Source: SNAP01 sp049671745
GTDB lineage: Bacteria > Bacteroidota > Bacteroidia > Bacteroidales > Marinifilaceae
DNA length: 64,000 bases
Reading direction: 5' to 3'
NCBI GenBank assembly: GCA_049671745.1
Contig: JBATVL010000018.1
Location: 28,280 to 92,279 of the forward strand
The translations under genes were made by a program, and so were the position numbers. Shown piece after piece: positions 34,841-45,356 of this stretch. Each line of letters begins with the position of its first letter. The first letter of the stretch is position 1. The notes beneath the pieces were generated by a model. The model did not search any database, was not told the origin of the DNA, and was given only the letters and a program-made list of their open reading frames with translations.

Positions 34841-35212
34841 ATGCTTAGAAAATTAATACATATAGTCGTACTAATCTCATTGTTGTTCTCAACGATGGGA
34901 ATTACTATATCTAAGCATTACTGCAATAACAAACTCGTTAGTAAGGTAATAAATTCCGAGACTAAGAAATGTTGTGGTGAAGATTGTAATTCTTGCCATA
35001 CTGAGAAAGTATCTTTAAAGATAAATGATGATTTTCAAGATACAAATCATGATTTCCAGTTTCAAGAGTTAGCTGTAATCGTTAAATTCACTTATCTTTT
35101 ATTCGATTCTGAGGATTTAGAAGATGAGCCTAAGGATTATAATACTATTGAATCACCTCCTCCTTTAAAGATACAAAGGACTCTATCTAAATTACAAACA
35201 TATATTTGTTGA
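34841..35212 (+). CDS. HYC_CC_PP family exported protein
   Basis: A 123-aa protein with a signal-anchor N-terminus (MLRKLIHIVVLISLLFSTMG), then the motif SKHYC (HYC), a CC pair in KKCCGEDCNSCH, and a C-terminal ESPPPLK (PP), the three traits that name this family. The ATG at 34841 is preferred over a TTG at 34811. The family is found next to metal-efflux genes in Bacteroidota; the cysteines and histidines suggest metal binding outside the cytoplasm. First gene before the Cus-type efflux operon. Confidence 0.85.
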   Translation: MLRKLIHIVVLISLLFSTMGITISKHYCNNKLVSKVINSETKKCCGEDCNSCHTEKVSLKINDDFQDTNHDFQFQELAVIVKFTYLLFDSEDLEDEPKDYNTIESPPPLKIQRTLSKLQTYIC

Positions 35213-35338
35213 TGAATATTCTTCATCTTTAAGTAAATGAGCATATAAACATGTCTTCATTAACTTTCTGATGCACTTTTCGTATACCTCTTATCTAGAG
35301 GGATATAAATAGAATTATTCATAAACAACAACATATCT

Positions 35339-38300
35339 ATGTTAAACAAGATAATAGGATTTTTCCTATATAATAGACTTGTTACACTCCTTACTTTAGT
35401 AATCTTAATTGCTTGGGGTATAACAAATTCACCTTTCAACTGGGATACCGGTATACTTCCCTCCGATCCTGTTCCCGTTGATGCAATTCCTGATATTGGT
35501 GAAAATCAACAAATAGTATATACAGAATGGGCTGGACGTTCACCTCAAGATATAGAGGATCAGATTTCTTATCCTCTTACAACATCTCTTCTGGGAATTC
35601 CTGGTGTTAAAACAATAAGAAGTAATTCCATCTTTGGAATGTCGAGTATTTATATAATTTTCAAAGAAGGTGTGGATTTCTATTGGAGTAGAACACGTAT
35701 TCTTGAAAAACTAAATTCTCTTCCTAAAGGTATTCTTCCAAAGGATATAAGTCCTACTCTTGGACCTGATGCCACTGCCCTTGGGCAAATATATTGGTAT
35801 ACTCTTGAAGGTAGAGACAAGTATGGGAAACCTGCTGGCGGTTGGGATCCTCATGAACTTAGAAGTATTCAAGATTTCTATATTAAATATGCTCTTAGCT
35901 CTGCAGAAGGAGTTGCAGAGGTAGCATCTATTGGTGGCTTTGTTAAAGAATATCAGATAGATATAGATCCTGATGCTATGAAAGCTCATGGAGTAAATAT
36001 TGCTCAATTAATTGCAGCTGTAAAAAACTCAAACCTAGATATAGGAGCTAGAACAATTGAATTTAATAAAGTAGAATATCTTATTCGTGCACTGGGTTAT
36101 ATAAAATCGTTAAAAGATCTGGAAGATGCCGTTGTTATAACTAGAGATAATGTTCCAATAAGAATTAAAGATGTTGCTAAGGTTAATTTCGGACCTGCCA
36201 CCAGAAGAGGTGGTTTAGATAAAGGTGGTTCTGAGGCTGTAGGTGGAGTTGTTGTTGCTCGTTATGGTGCTAATCCAATGAAAACCATAGAGAATCTTAA
36301 AAAGAAGATTGATGAGATATCTCCTGGACTGGCAAGTAAAACTCTTAAGGATGGTAGTGTTTCTAAACTTACGATTGTACCTTTTTACGACAGAACAAAC
36401 CTAATAAAAGAGACATTAGGAACTTTGGAAGAGGCTCTTTCTTTAGAGATTCTTATTAGTATTCTAGTTATTATTGTTTTGGTTCTAAATCTTAGAGCTT
36501 CTTTTCTTATATCTTCCATATTACCTCTTGGAGTACTAATGACCTTTATTGCTATGCGTCAGTTTAAGGTTGATGCTAATATTGTTGCTCTTTCTGGTAT
36601 TGCTATTGCTATTGGGGTTATGATAGACGTTGGTATCGTGTTCACTGAGAATATTATACGGCATATTAATCTAGTCGAGAATATTGGAGCTAGGGGCAAG
36701 GAACTTTTACATGTTATTTATAAAGCTACTACGGAAGTTGCGGGTGCGGTAGTTACTGCCTTAAGTACTACCATTGTTTCTTTCTTGCCTATTTTTGCTA
36801 TGCAGGCTGCTGAGGGTAAATTATTTAGACCTCTAGCATTTACTAAGACTTTTGCAATGTTTGCTGCATTACTTATTGGCTTGGTAATTATTCCTACACT
36901 AGCTCATATTGTCTTTTCTATTAAAATAGAGAAAAAGAGAACTACTCTTATACTGAATATTCTTTTAATAATTGCAGGTATAACATTAAGTATTTTCTCT
37001 GTAATGATTATTCCTCTTGCCCTTTGTATGTATGCTTTAAATAGTATATTCAAAGAGAAATTAGAAGATATTTATAAAGGTTTATCTAATTATATTAGCA
37101 TAGCAGTCACTATACTTATTGTTGTTTATTTTCTAACAAAAGTATGGTTGCCTCTTGGAGCGCAAAATTCACTGTTCTTAAACTATGTGTTCGTTGTAGT
37201 ACTGCTAGCCTTAATTCTTGGCTTCTTTGCATTCATAATACAGTCATATAAAAGAATTCTTTCTTTTTGCTTAGAGAATAAATGGAAATTCCTTTCTCTG
37301 CCTATAGCTATAGTTGCATTTGCATTTTTCGCATGGAGTACTTTGGGTAAAGAGTTTATGCCATCTCTTAACGAGGGTTCTTTTCTGCTTATGCCTACAA
37401 GTATGCCACATTCAGGAGTACAAGAGAATCTTGAACTTATACGACTTCTTGACAAGAGAGTGAATTCTATACCTGAGGTTGAAACAGTTGTTGGTAAATG
37501 GGGACGTGCAAATTCAGCTCTTGACCCCGCTCCTATTTCTATGTACGAGAATATTATCAATTACCGCTCTGAATATATTCTTGCAGATGATGGTCATAAG
37601 ATGCGATTCACAACTAATGATGAAGATGCATATATCTTAAAAGATGGAACAGTCTATAATAGAGAAAAAGATGGCTTTAAACTTTTTAGTAAGGATGAAC
37701 TTATTGTAGATAAAAATGGTGAATATTTTAGACAGTGGAGAGATAAAACAAAATCTCCTGACGATATATGGAAAGAGATTATTGCTAAAGCAAAACTTCC
37801 AGGATTAACTTCTGCTCCCAAATTACAACCTATTCAAACAAGACTTGTAATGCTACAAACAGGCATGAGAGCTCCTATGGGAATTAAGGTGTATGGTCCT
37901 GATCTTGAAACAATAGAGAGATTTGGATATGAACTAGAGAAATATTTGAAACACGTCGAGGGTGTAACTCCATCATCTGTCTTTGCTGATAGAATAGTTG
38001 GTAAACCATATATAGAATTGGTACTTAAAAGAGATGCTTTAGCTTTATATGGCTTGAAAGTTACTGATCTACAAATGGTTATTAGTAGTGCCATTGGAGG
38101 TATGAAACTTTCCAATAGTCTTGAAGGTAGAGAACGATTTCCTATAAGATTACGTTATGCAAGGGAATTTAGAGATAATCCTGAAGATTTGAAGAAGATT
38201 CTTATTCCTACCCCATCGGGTGCACAAATTCCTTTAGAAGAACTTGTTGATATTAAATATACTAGAGGTGCTCAGTTAATTAAAAGTGAAGATACTTTTT

Positions 38301-39061
38301 TATTAGGTTATATAATCTTTGATAAAGAAGATAAGTATGCTGAGGTTGATGTGGTAGAGAATGCACAGAAATATCTTAATGAACAAATTGATAAAGGTGA
38401 ATTAAAAGTGCCTGCTGGCGTTTCATATAAGTTTACTGGTAATTATGAGAATCAGATTCGTGCTAGTAAGAGATTGGCTCTTATTATTCCTATCTCACTT
38501 ATGGTGATTTTTCTAATTCTTTACTTTCAGTTTAAATCTATACCGGCAACAGCTTTAATATTCTCAGGAATTATAGTGGCTCTATCAGGTGGATTTATTA
38601 TGCTCTTCTTATATGGACAAGCGTGGTTTCTGAATTTCAGTATTGCTGGAATAAATTTTAGAGAACTATTTCAAATACATACTATTAATATTTCTGTCGC
38701 CGTGTGGGTAGGTTTTGTTGCTTTGTTTGGAGTGGCAACAGATGATGGAGTTCTTATTAGTACATATCTTAAACAGTTGCAAGATAAAAGGAAACCAACT
38801 AACGTGAAGGAAATAAGAGCACTTGTGCTTGAAGCTGGATCTAAGAGAGTTCGTCCTGCTATTATGACTACAGCTACTACTATAATTGCATTAATGCCTG
38901 TTTTGACTTCTACAGGTAAAGGATCAGATATAATGATTCCTATGGCGATTCCTTTATTTGGAGGTATGATAATAGAGGTAATGACCATATTCGTTGTACC
39001 TGTTATCTATTGCATGTGGCAAGAAAGAAAAATTAAACTTGAAGAAAATAAAAACAATTAA
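35339..39061 (+). CDS. cusA: CusA-like heavy-metal RND efflux pump
   Basis: A 1240-aa inner-membrane RND transporter of the heavy-metal type, driven by proton flow, which exports Cu(I)/Ag(I) from cytoplasm or periplasm through the CusCBA channel. The start NRLVTLLTLVILIAWG, IPDIGENQQIVYTEWAGRSP, and the TM4 motif IGVMIDVGIVFTEN match the CusA subgroup better than the Zn/Co/Ni group, which has a DxxxDxxxxE form. About 200 residues longer than E. coli CusA because of an extra hydrophobic stretch in the middle (residues about 535-640), and an insertion in the porter domain. Followed at once by cusC (one base between). Confidence 0.93.
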   Translation: MLNKIIGFFLYNRLVTLLTLVILIAWGITNSPFNWDTGILPSDPVPVDAIPDIGENQQIVYTEWAGRSPQDIEDQISYPLTTSLLGIPGVKTIRSNSIFGMSSIYIIFKEGVDFYWSRTRILEKLNSLPKGILPKDISPTLGPDATALGQIYWYTLEGRDKYGKPAGGWDPHELRSIQDFYIKYALSSAEGVAEVASIGGFVKEYQIDIDPDAMKAHGVNIAQLIAAVKNSNLDIGARTIEFNKVEYLIRALGYIKSLKDLEDAVVITRDNVPIRIKDVAKVNFGPATRRGGLDKGGSEAVGGVVVARYGANPMKTIENLKKKIDEISPGLASKTLKDGSVSKLTIVPFYDRTNLIKETLGTLEEALSLEILISILVIIVLVLNLRASFLISSILPLGVLMTFIAMRQFKVDANIVALSGIAIAIGVMIDVGIVFTENIIRHINLVENIGARGKELLHVIYKATTEVAGAVVTALSTTIVSFLPIFAMQAAEGKLFRPLAFTKTFAMFAALLIGLVIIPTLAHIVFSIKIEKKRTTLILNILLIIAGITLSIFSVMIIPLALCMYALNSIFKEKLEDIYKGLSNYISIAVTILIVVYFLTKVWLPLGAQNSLFLNYVFVVVLLALILGFFAFIIQSYKRILSFCLENKWKFLSLPIAIVAFAFFAWSTLGKEFMPSLNEGSFLLMPTSMPHSGVQENLELIRLLDKRVNSIPEVETVVGKWGRANSALDPAPISMYENIINYRSEYILADDGHKMRFTTNDEDAYILKDGTVYNREKDGFKLFSKDELIVDKNGEYFRQWRDKTKSPDDIWKEIIAKAKLPGLTSAPKLQPIQTRLVMLQTGMRAPMGIKVYGPDLETIERFGYELEKYLKHVEGVTPSSVFADRIVGKPYIELVLKRDALALYGLKVTDLQMVISSAIGGMKLSNSLEGRERFPIRLRYAREFRDNPEDLKKILIPTPSGAQIPLEELVDIKYTRGAQLIKSEDTFLLGYIIFDKEDKYAEVDVVENAQKYLNEQIDKGELKVPAGVSYKFTGNYENQIRASKRLALIIPISLMVIFLILYFQFKSIPATALIFSGIIVALSGGFIMLFLYGQAWFLNFSIAGINFRELFQIHTINISVAVWVGFVALFGVATDDGVLISTYLKQLQDKRKPTNVKEIRALVLEAGSKRVRPAIMTTATTIIALMPVLTSTGKGSDIMIPMAIPLFGGMIIEVMTIFVVPVIYCMWQERKIKLEENKNN

Positions 39062-39062
39062 G

Positions 39063-40292
39063 ATGAGAAAATATATAATTATATGCATTTTGATGTTTAC
39101 TTCAATAATCTCAAGTGGACAATCAGAATTAAATAACTATTTGAAGATTGCTGCGGATAACAATCCTGCTTTAAAGCAAGCATTCAATGAATATATGGCA
39201 GCTCTTGAGAGAGTTCCTCAAGTTAATGCTTTGCCTAATCCTAATATTGCTTTTGCATATCTTATTAAACCTATAGAGACACGTATGGGACCCCAAGAGT
39301 TTAAACTTGGTATCTCTCAAATGTTTCCTTGGTTTGGTACGCTTAAAACGAAAGGGGATGTGGCTAGCGAGCTTGCTAAAGCTAAATACGAGAGTTTCTT
39401 AGATATTAAATCGCAGATATTCTCAAATGTAAAAGCAACTTACTTCTATCTGTACTTTAATAATAAAGCTTTTGTTATTACTGAGAAAAATATCAAACTG
39501 CTAGAATCTATTAAGAATATAGTATTGGTAAAGGTTGAGGCAGGATTAAGAACAGCTGCCGATGAGTATAGAATAGAGATGGAGCTTAATGATTTGAATA
39601 ACAAATTGGCTTTATTGAGAAAAAATAGAGCCTTGTTGATTTCTAAGTTTGAAAAGTTTCTAAATAGTAAGGAAGAGATACATATTTCATCTCCTATGAG
39701 TCTGTGGGAAGATGACTTAAGACTTAGAAAAAAATTGCTTTTTAATAATATTAAAGAAAGCAATCATAAGTTGATGAGGGTGGATATGCAGATTCTTGCT
39801 TTAAAACAGAAAGAAGTATTAGCAAATAAGATGGGTATGCCTACTTTTTCTATAGGTCTTGAATATATCTCTATTGGGAAAGGAGATATGAATTTACCTG
39901 GAGATGATGCTTTTGTATTTCCTAAAATTGGGATTTCTATTCCATTATATAGAGGAAAGTATGAAGCAATGAAAAATGAGGCTAGATTTCTAAAAGAAGC
40001 TAAAGATGAGCAGAAACAGGAACTTACTAATCTTCTTGAAAATGTTTTTGAAGAGAAATGGAGGGATTATACTGATGCTGTAGATAGAGTTGATTTGTAT
40101 GAAAAACAAATTAAGATAGCAAGTAAAACACTCTCTATACTTGAAACTTTTTATGCAGCAAACAATAGTAGTTTTGAGGATTACATTCGTATGGAAAGAA
40201 AACTACTTAAGTATTCGCTCGAGTTGGAGAAAGCTAAAATAGATAAACATATTGCTATATCATTTATAAAGTATCTAACTGGAGAGCTTTAA
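39063..40292 (+). CDS. cusC: TolC/CusC-like outer-membrane factor
   Basis: A 409-aa outer-membrane channel of the TolC family. The ATG at 39063 is chosen because it starts a signal peptide (MRKYIIICILMFTSIISSG); the frame itself begins further upstream inside cusA. The protein has the repeated helix-rich pattern of TolC (ALKQAFNEYMAALERV, and ELEKAKIDKHI at the end). It forms the exit duct for CusA/CusB. Confidence 0.88.
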   Translation: MRKYIIICILMFTSIISSGQSELNNYLKIAADNNPALKQAFNEYMAALERVPQVNALPNPNIAFAYLIKPIETRMGPQEFKLGISQMFPWFGTLKTKGDVASELAKAKYESFLDIKSQIFSNVKATYFYLYFNNKAFVITEKNIKLLESIKNIVLVKVEAGLRTAADEYRIEMELNDLNNKLALLRKNRALLISKFEKFLNSKEEIHISSPMSLWEDDLRLRKKLLFNNIKESNHKLMRVDMQILALKQKEVLANKMGMPTFSIGLEYISIGKGDMNLPGDDAFVFPKIGISIPLYRGKYEAMKNEARFLKEAKDEQKQELTNLLENVFEEKWRDYTDAVDRVDLYEKQIKIASKTLSILETFYAANNSSFEDYIRMERKLLKYSLELEKAKIDKHIAISFIKYLTGEL

Positions 40293-40317
40293 ATTTATTC
40301 ACTTTCAAACTAATATT

Positions 40318-42012
40318 ATGAAATCTAAAAATATAATAGTAATAATTCTTGTTCTCTTTACTGGCATCTTTGCTGGGTGGTTCTTATTTAAACCTGCTCC
40401 AAAAGAGGATGTTGAACATGAACATGTACACGAAAAACAGAAGACAATATGGACATGTTCTATGCACCCTCAGATTAAGATGGATAAGAAGGGTAAATGT
40501 CCCATTTGTGCTATGGATTTAATTCCTTTAGATACAGAAAGTAGTTCTTCTGAGATGGACGATGAAACTATACAGATATCTGAAGCAGCAGCTAAACTTG
40601 CAGATATTCAAACTCTTATTATAAGGAAAGAGATTCCTGTAAAGAAAATATATCTACAAGGGAAAATAAAGGCTGATGAGAGATTAGTGACAGATATATC
40701 TACTCGTTTTAGCGGGAGAATAGAGAAACTGTTTGTCAACTTTACAGGACAAGTGGTGAGAAAGGGAGAATTATTAGCAAAAATCTATTCTCCTGAACTT
40801 ATTAGTGCACAAAAAGAACTTATAGAGGCTTCTAAATACAAGAAAGAAAACCCAGCTATTTACAGAGCTGCACGTGGTAAACTTAAACTTTGGAGCATTA
40901 GTGATAAACAAATTAAAGAAATAGAAAGGAAAAATGAAGTTGAGGAATTCTTTAATATAGTAGCTCCTTCAGGTGGTACTGTTAGTATGCGAATGACTAG
41001 TAATGGTGATTTTGTAAAAAAAGGAGAAAGCATATTTAAACTGGTAGACTTGAGAAAACTGTGGGTTATTTTCTATGCTTATGAAACCGATTTGGCATGG
41101 ATACATATGGGTGACTCTATTAAATTTGAGATAGCGGCTCTTACTGGAGAGGAATTCATGGGGAAGATCTCTTATATAGATCCATTTATTAATGACAAAA
41201 CAAGAACCACACAGATTAGGTTAGAAATTAATAATAAAAAGAAGAATATAAAACCTCAGATGTTTGTAAAAGGCATGCTTGAATCTACTCTTGCGTCAAA
41301 TAGAAAGGAGATTGTTGTTCCTAAATCTTCTGTTTTATGGACTGGAAAAAAAGCTATAGTGTATGTAAAGAATCCTAAGATGAAAAGTCCTAGCTTTTCT
41401 TATAGAGAGGTAATACTTGGAAGCAGTACAGGCTCGGCATATATAATAAAAAAAGGTTTACAGGAAGGTGAAGAAATTGTAGTTAATGGAGTATTTAAAA
41501 TAGATGCTGCTGCTCAACTTAAAGGCTCCACTAGCATGATGAAACCAGCACACAAGAATAGTATTATTAATAAGGATTTCAGTAAAGAATTGCTGATGTT
41601 TTATAATGCATATTTAAAACTTAAAGATGCCTTTATATCTAGTGATAGTAACGAAATAACTAAAACTACTATTTCTTTAAACAATATTTATAAATCTATA
41701 GATATGAAACTTCTGGATAAGAAAGATCATAAAAAATGGATGAAAGAAAGTAAAATTCTAAACTTATCCATATCTAAAATCGTAAACAGTAAAGAATTAC
41801 ATTCACAAAGAGAAGCATTTGCTATTTTAAGTAAATCTTTATTTGAGGTCATCAAATACTATAAGATAAGCCAAGAAAGCTATTACCATTTCTGCCCAAT
41901 GGCTGATGATAATAAAGGCGCATACTGGCTTAGTGATTCTAAAAAAGTACGCAATCCATACTTTGGTGATGAGATGCTTGAGTGCGGAGAGCTTAAAACA
42001 ATAATTAAATAA
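40318..42012 (+). CDS. cusB: CusB-like adaptor with metal-binding and DUF3347 domains
   Basis: A 564-aa membrane-fusion protein. An N-terminal anchor (residues 5-25) is followed by a His/Glu-rich stretch (HEHVHEK) and a heavy-metal-binding domain (TIWTCSMHPQIKMDKKGKC, PICAMDLIPL). The lipoyl/barrel-sandwich and beta-barrel domains come next (GRIEKLFVNFTGQVVRKGE, and ALTGEEFMGKISYIDP). From about residue 425 to the end is a DUF3347-like helical domain (FYNAYLKLKDAFI) closing with cysteines in HFCPMADD and LECGEL. It links CusA with CusC and passes metal to the pump. Confidence 0.9.
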   Translation: MKSKNIIVIILVLFTGIFAGWFLFKPAPKEDVEHEHVHEKQKTIWTCSMHPQIKMDKKGKCPICAMDLIPLDTESSSSEMDDETIQISEAAAKLADIQTLIIRKEIPVKKIYLQGKIKADERLVTDISTRFSGRIEKLFVNFTGQVVRKGELLAKIYSPELISAQKELIEASKYKKENPAIYRAARGKLKLWSISDKQIKEIERKNEVEEFFNIVAPSGGTVSMRMTSNGDFVKKGESIFKLVDLRKLWVIFYAYETDLAWIHMGDSIKFEIAALTGEEFMGKISYIDPFINDKTRTTQIRLEINNKKKNIKPQMFVKGMLESTLASNRKEIVVPKSSVLWTGKKAIVYVKNPKMKSPSFSYREVILGSSTGSAYIIKKGLQEGEEIVVNGVFKIDAAAQLKGSTSMMKPAHKNSIINKDFSKELLMFYNAYLKLKDAFISSDSNEITKTTISLNNIYKSIDMKLLDKKDHKKWMKESKILNLSISKIVNSKELHSQREAFAILSKSLFEVIKYYKISQESYYHFCPMADDNKGAYWLSDSKKVRNPYFGDEMLECGELKTIIK

Positions 42013-42052
42013 TTTTATAAATTTATACATTTATACATCTAAAATAATCGAT

Positions 42053-42442
42053 ATGAAAAAACTGGCCTATTTATTAATATTAACTTTTGTATTTTCTTTA
42101 TCTGCATTAGCACAATCACAAACTGTGGAATTTAAAGTCAATGGTAAATGTAGTATGTGTGAAAAGAAGATTGAAAAAGCAGCTACAAGTTTTAAAGCTG
42201 TTTCTAAAGCTGAATGGGATAAAAAAACAAATATGCTTAAGCTTACTTACGATAAAAAAAAGATAGATCTTCTTAAAATAAAACAAGCTATCGCTAAGAT
42301 TGGATATGACACAGATGAAGTTAAAGCAAATATAAAAGCATATAATGCACTTCCTTCATGTTGTAAATATGAAAGAGATATAAAGAAGACAAAAGATCAT
42401 GTAATGAAGAAGAAGGACGATATTATGAAGAAGAAATTCTAA
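42053..42442 (+). CDS. Exported HMA-domain metal-binding protein
   Basis: A 129-aa protein with a signal peptide (MKKLAYLLILTFVFSLSALAQ) and one HMA domain whose metal site is GKCSMCEKKI (CxxC). The last 30 residues are lysine-rich (MKKKDDIMKKKF) with a CC pair in PSCCKYE before it. Likely a periplasmic Cu(I) carrier that feeds the Cus pump. Last gene of the efflux operon; a strong terminator follows. Confidence 0.88.
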   Translation: MKKLAYLLILTFVFSLSALAQSQTVEFKVNGKCSMCEKKIEKAATSFKAVSKAEWDKKTNMLKLTYDKKKIDLLKIKQAIAKIGYDTDEVKANIKAYNALPSCCKYERDIKKTKDHVMKKKDDIMKKKF

Positions 42443-42463
42443 TTTAACTTCTTCTAATACTAA

Positions 42464-42494
42464 ACACAGGAATTAAGTTTCCTGTGTTTTTTTT
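42464..42494 (+). terminator. Terminator of the copper-efflux operon
   Basis: ACACAGGAA (42464-42472) and TTCCTGTGT (42479-42487) form a nine-pair stem with a six-base loop, followed by a run of eight or more T. It lies 22 bases after the HMA gene. Confidence 0.9.
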
Positions 42495-42539
42495 ATATCA
42501 ATAAATTAAATTATTTATCTTTGAAGCAAAACAATAGAG

Positions 42540-43490
42540 ATGAAAGACTTCATTTTAAAGCATAGAGATAAAGTGTGGCTGTTTAAACTTCTTAAATGTA
42601 TTTTAAGAGGACTACCACAAGGAATGAATACAGCTAAGTGGCTACTTAAAATTACAATTCCTGTTTCCTTTGCTGTGTTACTTCTAGATTATTATGGATT
42701 AATTGACTTTATAGCTATCTACACAGCTCCATTATTTAAGTATTTTGGTTTACCTGGAGTAGCCGCTATTGTTCTATTCACAAGTATATTTACCAATGTT
42801 TATTCTGTAATTCTTATATTAGCTACCCTGGCTCTACCTGTTAGAGAGGGAACAATATTAGCTGCTATGTGTCTTGTCTCTCATGGATTCCCCATAGAAA
42901 CAGCCGTTCTTAGTAAAACAGGCTCTTCTCCTGTTAGAATGATTCTTGTTAGATTAACGGGTAGCTTCTTAGTTGCTTTTATTATGAATAGCCTTATGCC
43001 TGGGGAGGCATCAAGTGTAGAATTCTCTCACGAAATTGTAAAACCAGAACTTACGGATATTCTTATTAAATGGGTTTACAGCATGTTTCATACTATAGTT
43101 AAAATTGTAATTCTTATTAATATTCTTAATATTCTACAGAAGATACTTGAGGAATTTGGTATTACTAAATGGTTAACAAAACCACTAAAACCATTTATTA
43201 AACTTTGTGGATTGCCCCAATCAACAGCTTTTGGATGGATTATTGCAAATACACTTGGACTTGCTTACGGATCAGCTGTTATGATTTCTCTTGTTCAAGA
43301 CAAGAAACTTAGTAAGAAGGATGCAGATATGCTTAATCATCATAATGCCATATCACACTCACAACTTGAAGACCCACTATTGTTTACAACATTTGGCTTT
43401 TCTATGTTATGGCTTATATTCCCTAGATTATTCATTGCTATTCTATGCGTTTGGCTTAGAAGATTAGAACTATATATTAGAAGAATATAA
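42540..43490 (+). CDS. Nucleoside-recognition (Gate) domain membrane protein
   Basis: A 316-aa integral membrane protein with two Gate-type (nucleoside recognition, SpmA/FeoB-like) halves: the first around GLPGVAAIVLFTSIFTNVYS and the second around GLPQSTAFGWIIANTLGLAYG. About eight membrane segments. A TATCTTTG element at 42516-42523 could be the -7 box. Transport or membrane sensing is likely, the substrate unknown. Separate unit after the copper operon terminator. Confidence 0.8.
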   Translation: MKDFILKHRDKVWLFKLLKCILRGLPQGMNTAKWLLKITIPVSFAVLLLDYYGLIDFIAIYTAPLFKYFGLPGVAAIVLFTSIFTNVYSVILILATLALPVREGTILAAMCLVSHGFPIETAVLSKTGSSPVRMILVRLTGSFLVAFIMNSLMPGEASSVEFSHEIVKPELTDILIKWVYSMFHTIVKIVILINILNILQKILEEFGITKWLTKPLKPFIKLCGLPQSTAFGWIIANTLGLAYGSAVMISLVQDKKLSKKDADMLNHHNAISHSQLEDPLLFTTFGFSMLWLIFPRLFIAILCVWLRRLELYIRRI

Positions 43491-43508
43491 AAAAAACAGA
43501 GAACATTT

Positions 43509-43539
43509 ATTGACTCTCTTTTTAAAAATAGTATTTTTG
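43509..43539 (+). promoter_or_regulatory. Promoter of yebC
   Basis: TTG (43510-43512), 19 bases, then TATTTTTG (43532-43539): a near-consensus Bacteroidetes promoter about 45 bases before the ATG. Confidence 0.65.
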
Positions 43540-43584
43540 CAATTACATAAAAAATAATTATAAACAGAACATTAAAATATAAGT

Positions 43585-44295
43585 ATGGGACGTGCGTTTG
43601 AATTTAGAAAAGCAAGAAAATTAAAGAGATGGGGAAAAATGGCAAAAACCTTTACTAAAATTGGTAAAGAAATTTCTATATCAGTGAAATCTGGTGGGCC
43701 TGATCCTAGTTCAAACTCAAGACTTAGAGTTCTTATTCAGAATGCAAAGGCGGCTAACATGCCTAAAGATAATGTTGAAAGAGCTATCAAAAAAGCCATG
43801 TCGAAAGATCATGGTGACTATAAAGAGATAGTTTATGAAGGATATGGACCTCACGGAATTGCTGTATTAGTTGAGACTGCTACAGATAACAATACTCGTA
43901 CAGTTGCTAATGTTAGATCATATTTCAACAAATGTAATGGTTCTATGGGTACTGCTGGTTCTGTAGAGTTTATGTTTGAACACAAATGTAGATTTACTGT
44001 TACTACTAAAGAAGGTTTAGATCTTGAAGAACTTGAACTTGAATTAATAGATTTTGGTGTACAAGAGATCTTTGAAGAAGATGATACTACTATCATTTAT
44101 GGTGATATGACAGCCTTTGGTGCTATTCAGAAATATCTTGAGGAGAACGATTTCGAACTAAAGAATGCTGAATTCGAAAGAATACCTACAGATACTAAAG
44201 AATTAAATGAAGAGCAACAAGAAGACATGGATAAACTTCTTATGAAACTTGAAGATGATGATGATGTAACAACAGTTTACACTACTATGGCTTAA
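43585..44295 (+). CDS. yebC: YebC/PmpR/TACO1-family protein
   Basis: A 236-aa cytoplasmic protein of the widespread YebC family. It starts MGRAFEFRKARKLKRW (the usual form is AGHSKWANIKHRK) and has the conserved SSNSRLRVLIQNAKAANMP and YEGYGPHGIAVLVE segments. Members were described as transcription regulators and more recently as factors that help ribosomes at difficult stretches; which applies here is unknown. A terminator follows. Confidence 0.92.
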   Translation: MGRAFEFRKARKLKRWGKMAKTFTKIGKEISISVKSGGPDPSSNSRLRVLIQNAKAANMPKDNVERAIKKAMSKDHGDYKEIVYEGYGPHGIAVLVETATDNNTRTVANVRSYFNKCNGSMGTAGSVEFMFEHKCRFTVTTKEGLDLEELELELIDFGVQEIFEEDDTTIIYGDMTAFGAIQKYLEENDFELKNAEFERIPTDTKELNEEQQEDMDKLLMKLEDDDDVTTVYTTMA

Positions 44296-44313
44296 TATTA
44301 TTCACTATATACA

Positions 44314-44346
44314 AGAGTCCCCTTATTTATAAGGGGACTCTTTTTT
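44314..44346 (+). terminator. Terminator after yebC
   Basis: AGAGTCCCCTTAT pairs with ATAAGGGGACTCT, with a tiny loop and six T behind. Strong stem; 18 bases after the yebC stop. Confidence 0.92.
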
Positions 44347-44493
44347 GTTTAAAACATCTTTTCTTATCACATTTCACAACCTTATATGGACATAATTAGT
44401 ATAATTAAAGAAATTTAAATCTTTATTTATATTTTCAAGCAACCTTTTTAGTTTCTAAACATCTATATAGTAGATAAACATAAATAAAAAGAC

Positions 44494-45183
44494 ATGAAAA
44501 AACTATCTCTAACAATTCTACTAATCTCTGTATTCATATTTAGCGGATGTGAAAAAGAAAAGGACAATTTTGTTCCTGATGCTATTTGCGATGTGTATGT
44601 AAAAGCTATAAAAGATGAAGGTAAAACGAAATATGCATTATTTGCAAGAACCTTCGCTAATTTTGGAATAAAAAGTGCAAGCGTAAAAACGCCTGATAAT
44701 AAAATAAAAGAATTAACTAAACGAAATAATATTCCTAACATATTTGACTACTATAAAGACAATATAGAAGCCTATAGCGAAGTGGTTCCAACTAAAGGGA
44801 ACTATACATTCACTGTAACAACAAATGATGATATCAATATAAGCAGAGTAAATCAACTTAATGAAAATATTGCTGATTTTCCAGTTATTTCTTCTTGTAA
44901 GATAACAGATAACAGTCTGAATGTAACATGGGATGAAAATGAAGATACAGATTTCTACATACTCAACCTATACGCACAAGACAAAACGCTAATATTCTCT
45001 AATGAATTTATCAAAAACTCTCAAACAATAAATATTAATAACAATTCAAAAGGTTGGTATACAGACAAGAAATTAGCAGATGCCTTTTCTGTTAAATTAA
45101 TGGCTGCCAAATTTGATAATAAATTAAAACCTAGCTTGTATCTAATTCAATCAATAACAGAAACAAGTAAAAATATAGAATAA
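44494..45183 (+). CDS. Lipoprotein with possible FN3-like domain
   Basis: A 229-aa lipoprotein (MKKLSLTILLISVFIFSGC, lipobox at residue 19). The mature part is beta-rich; SCKITDNSLNVTWDENEDTD is like a fibronectin-type strand pattern. Possible periplasmic or surface protein; no enzyme motif. It is upstream of the ECF sigma factor gene but with a 170-base gap, so the link is uncertain. Confidence 0.75.
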   Translation: MKKLSLTILLISVFIFSGCEKEKDNFVPDAICDVYVKAIKDEGKTKYALFARTFANFGIKSASVKTPDNKIKELTKRNNIPNIFDYYKDNIEAYSEVVPTKGNYTFTVTTNDDINISRVNQLNENIADFPVISSCKITDNSLNVTWDENEDTDFYILNLYAQDKTLIFSNEFIKNSQTININNNSKGWYTDKKLADAFSVKLMAAKFDNKLKPSLYLIQSITETSKNIE

Positions 45184-45356
45184 CAAACTTTATTAATCAT
45201 TTTGCTTTATCTAAATACTAGATTCCCCGTTTAGTACTAGAATATAAAGGGATTGCAATTATATTGCTTCCCTTTATAATAGCAATATATATACGATTGC
45301 CAAGACTTAAATACTAATTTCACAATCAAACAAACAGTTACTAGAAACATTTTTTG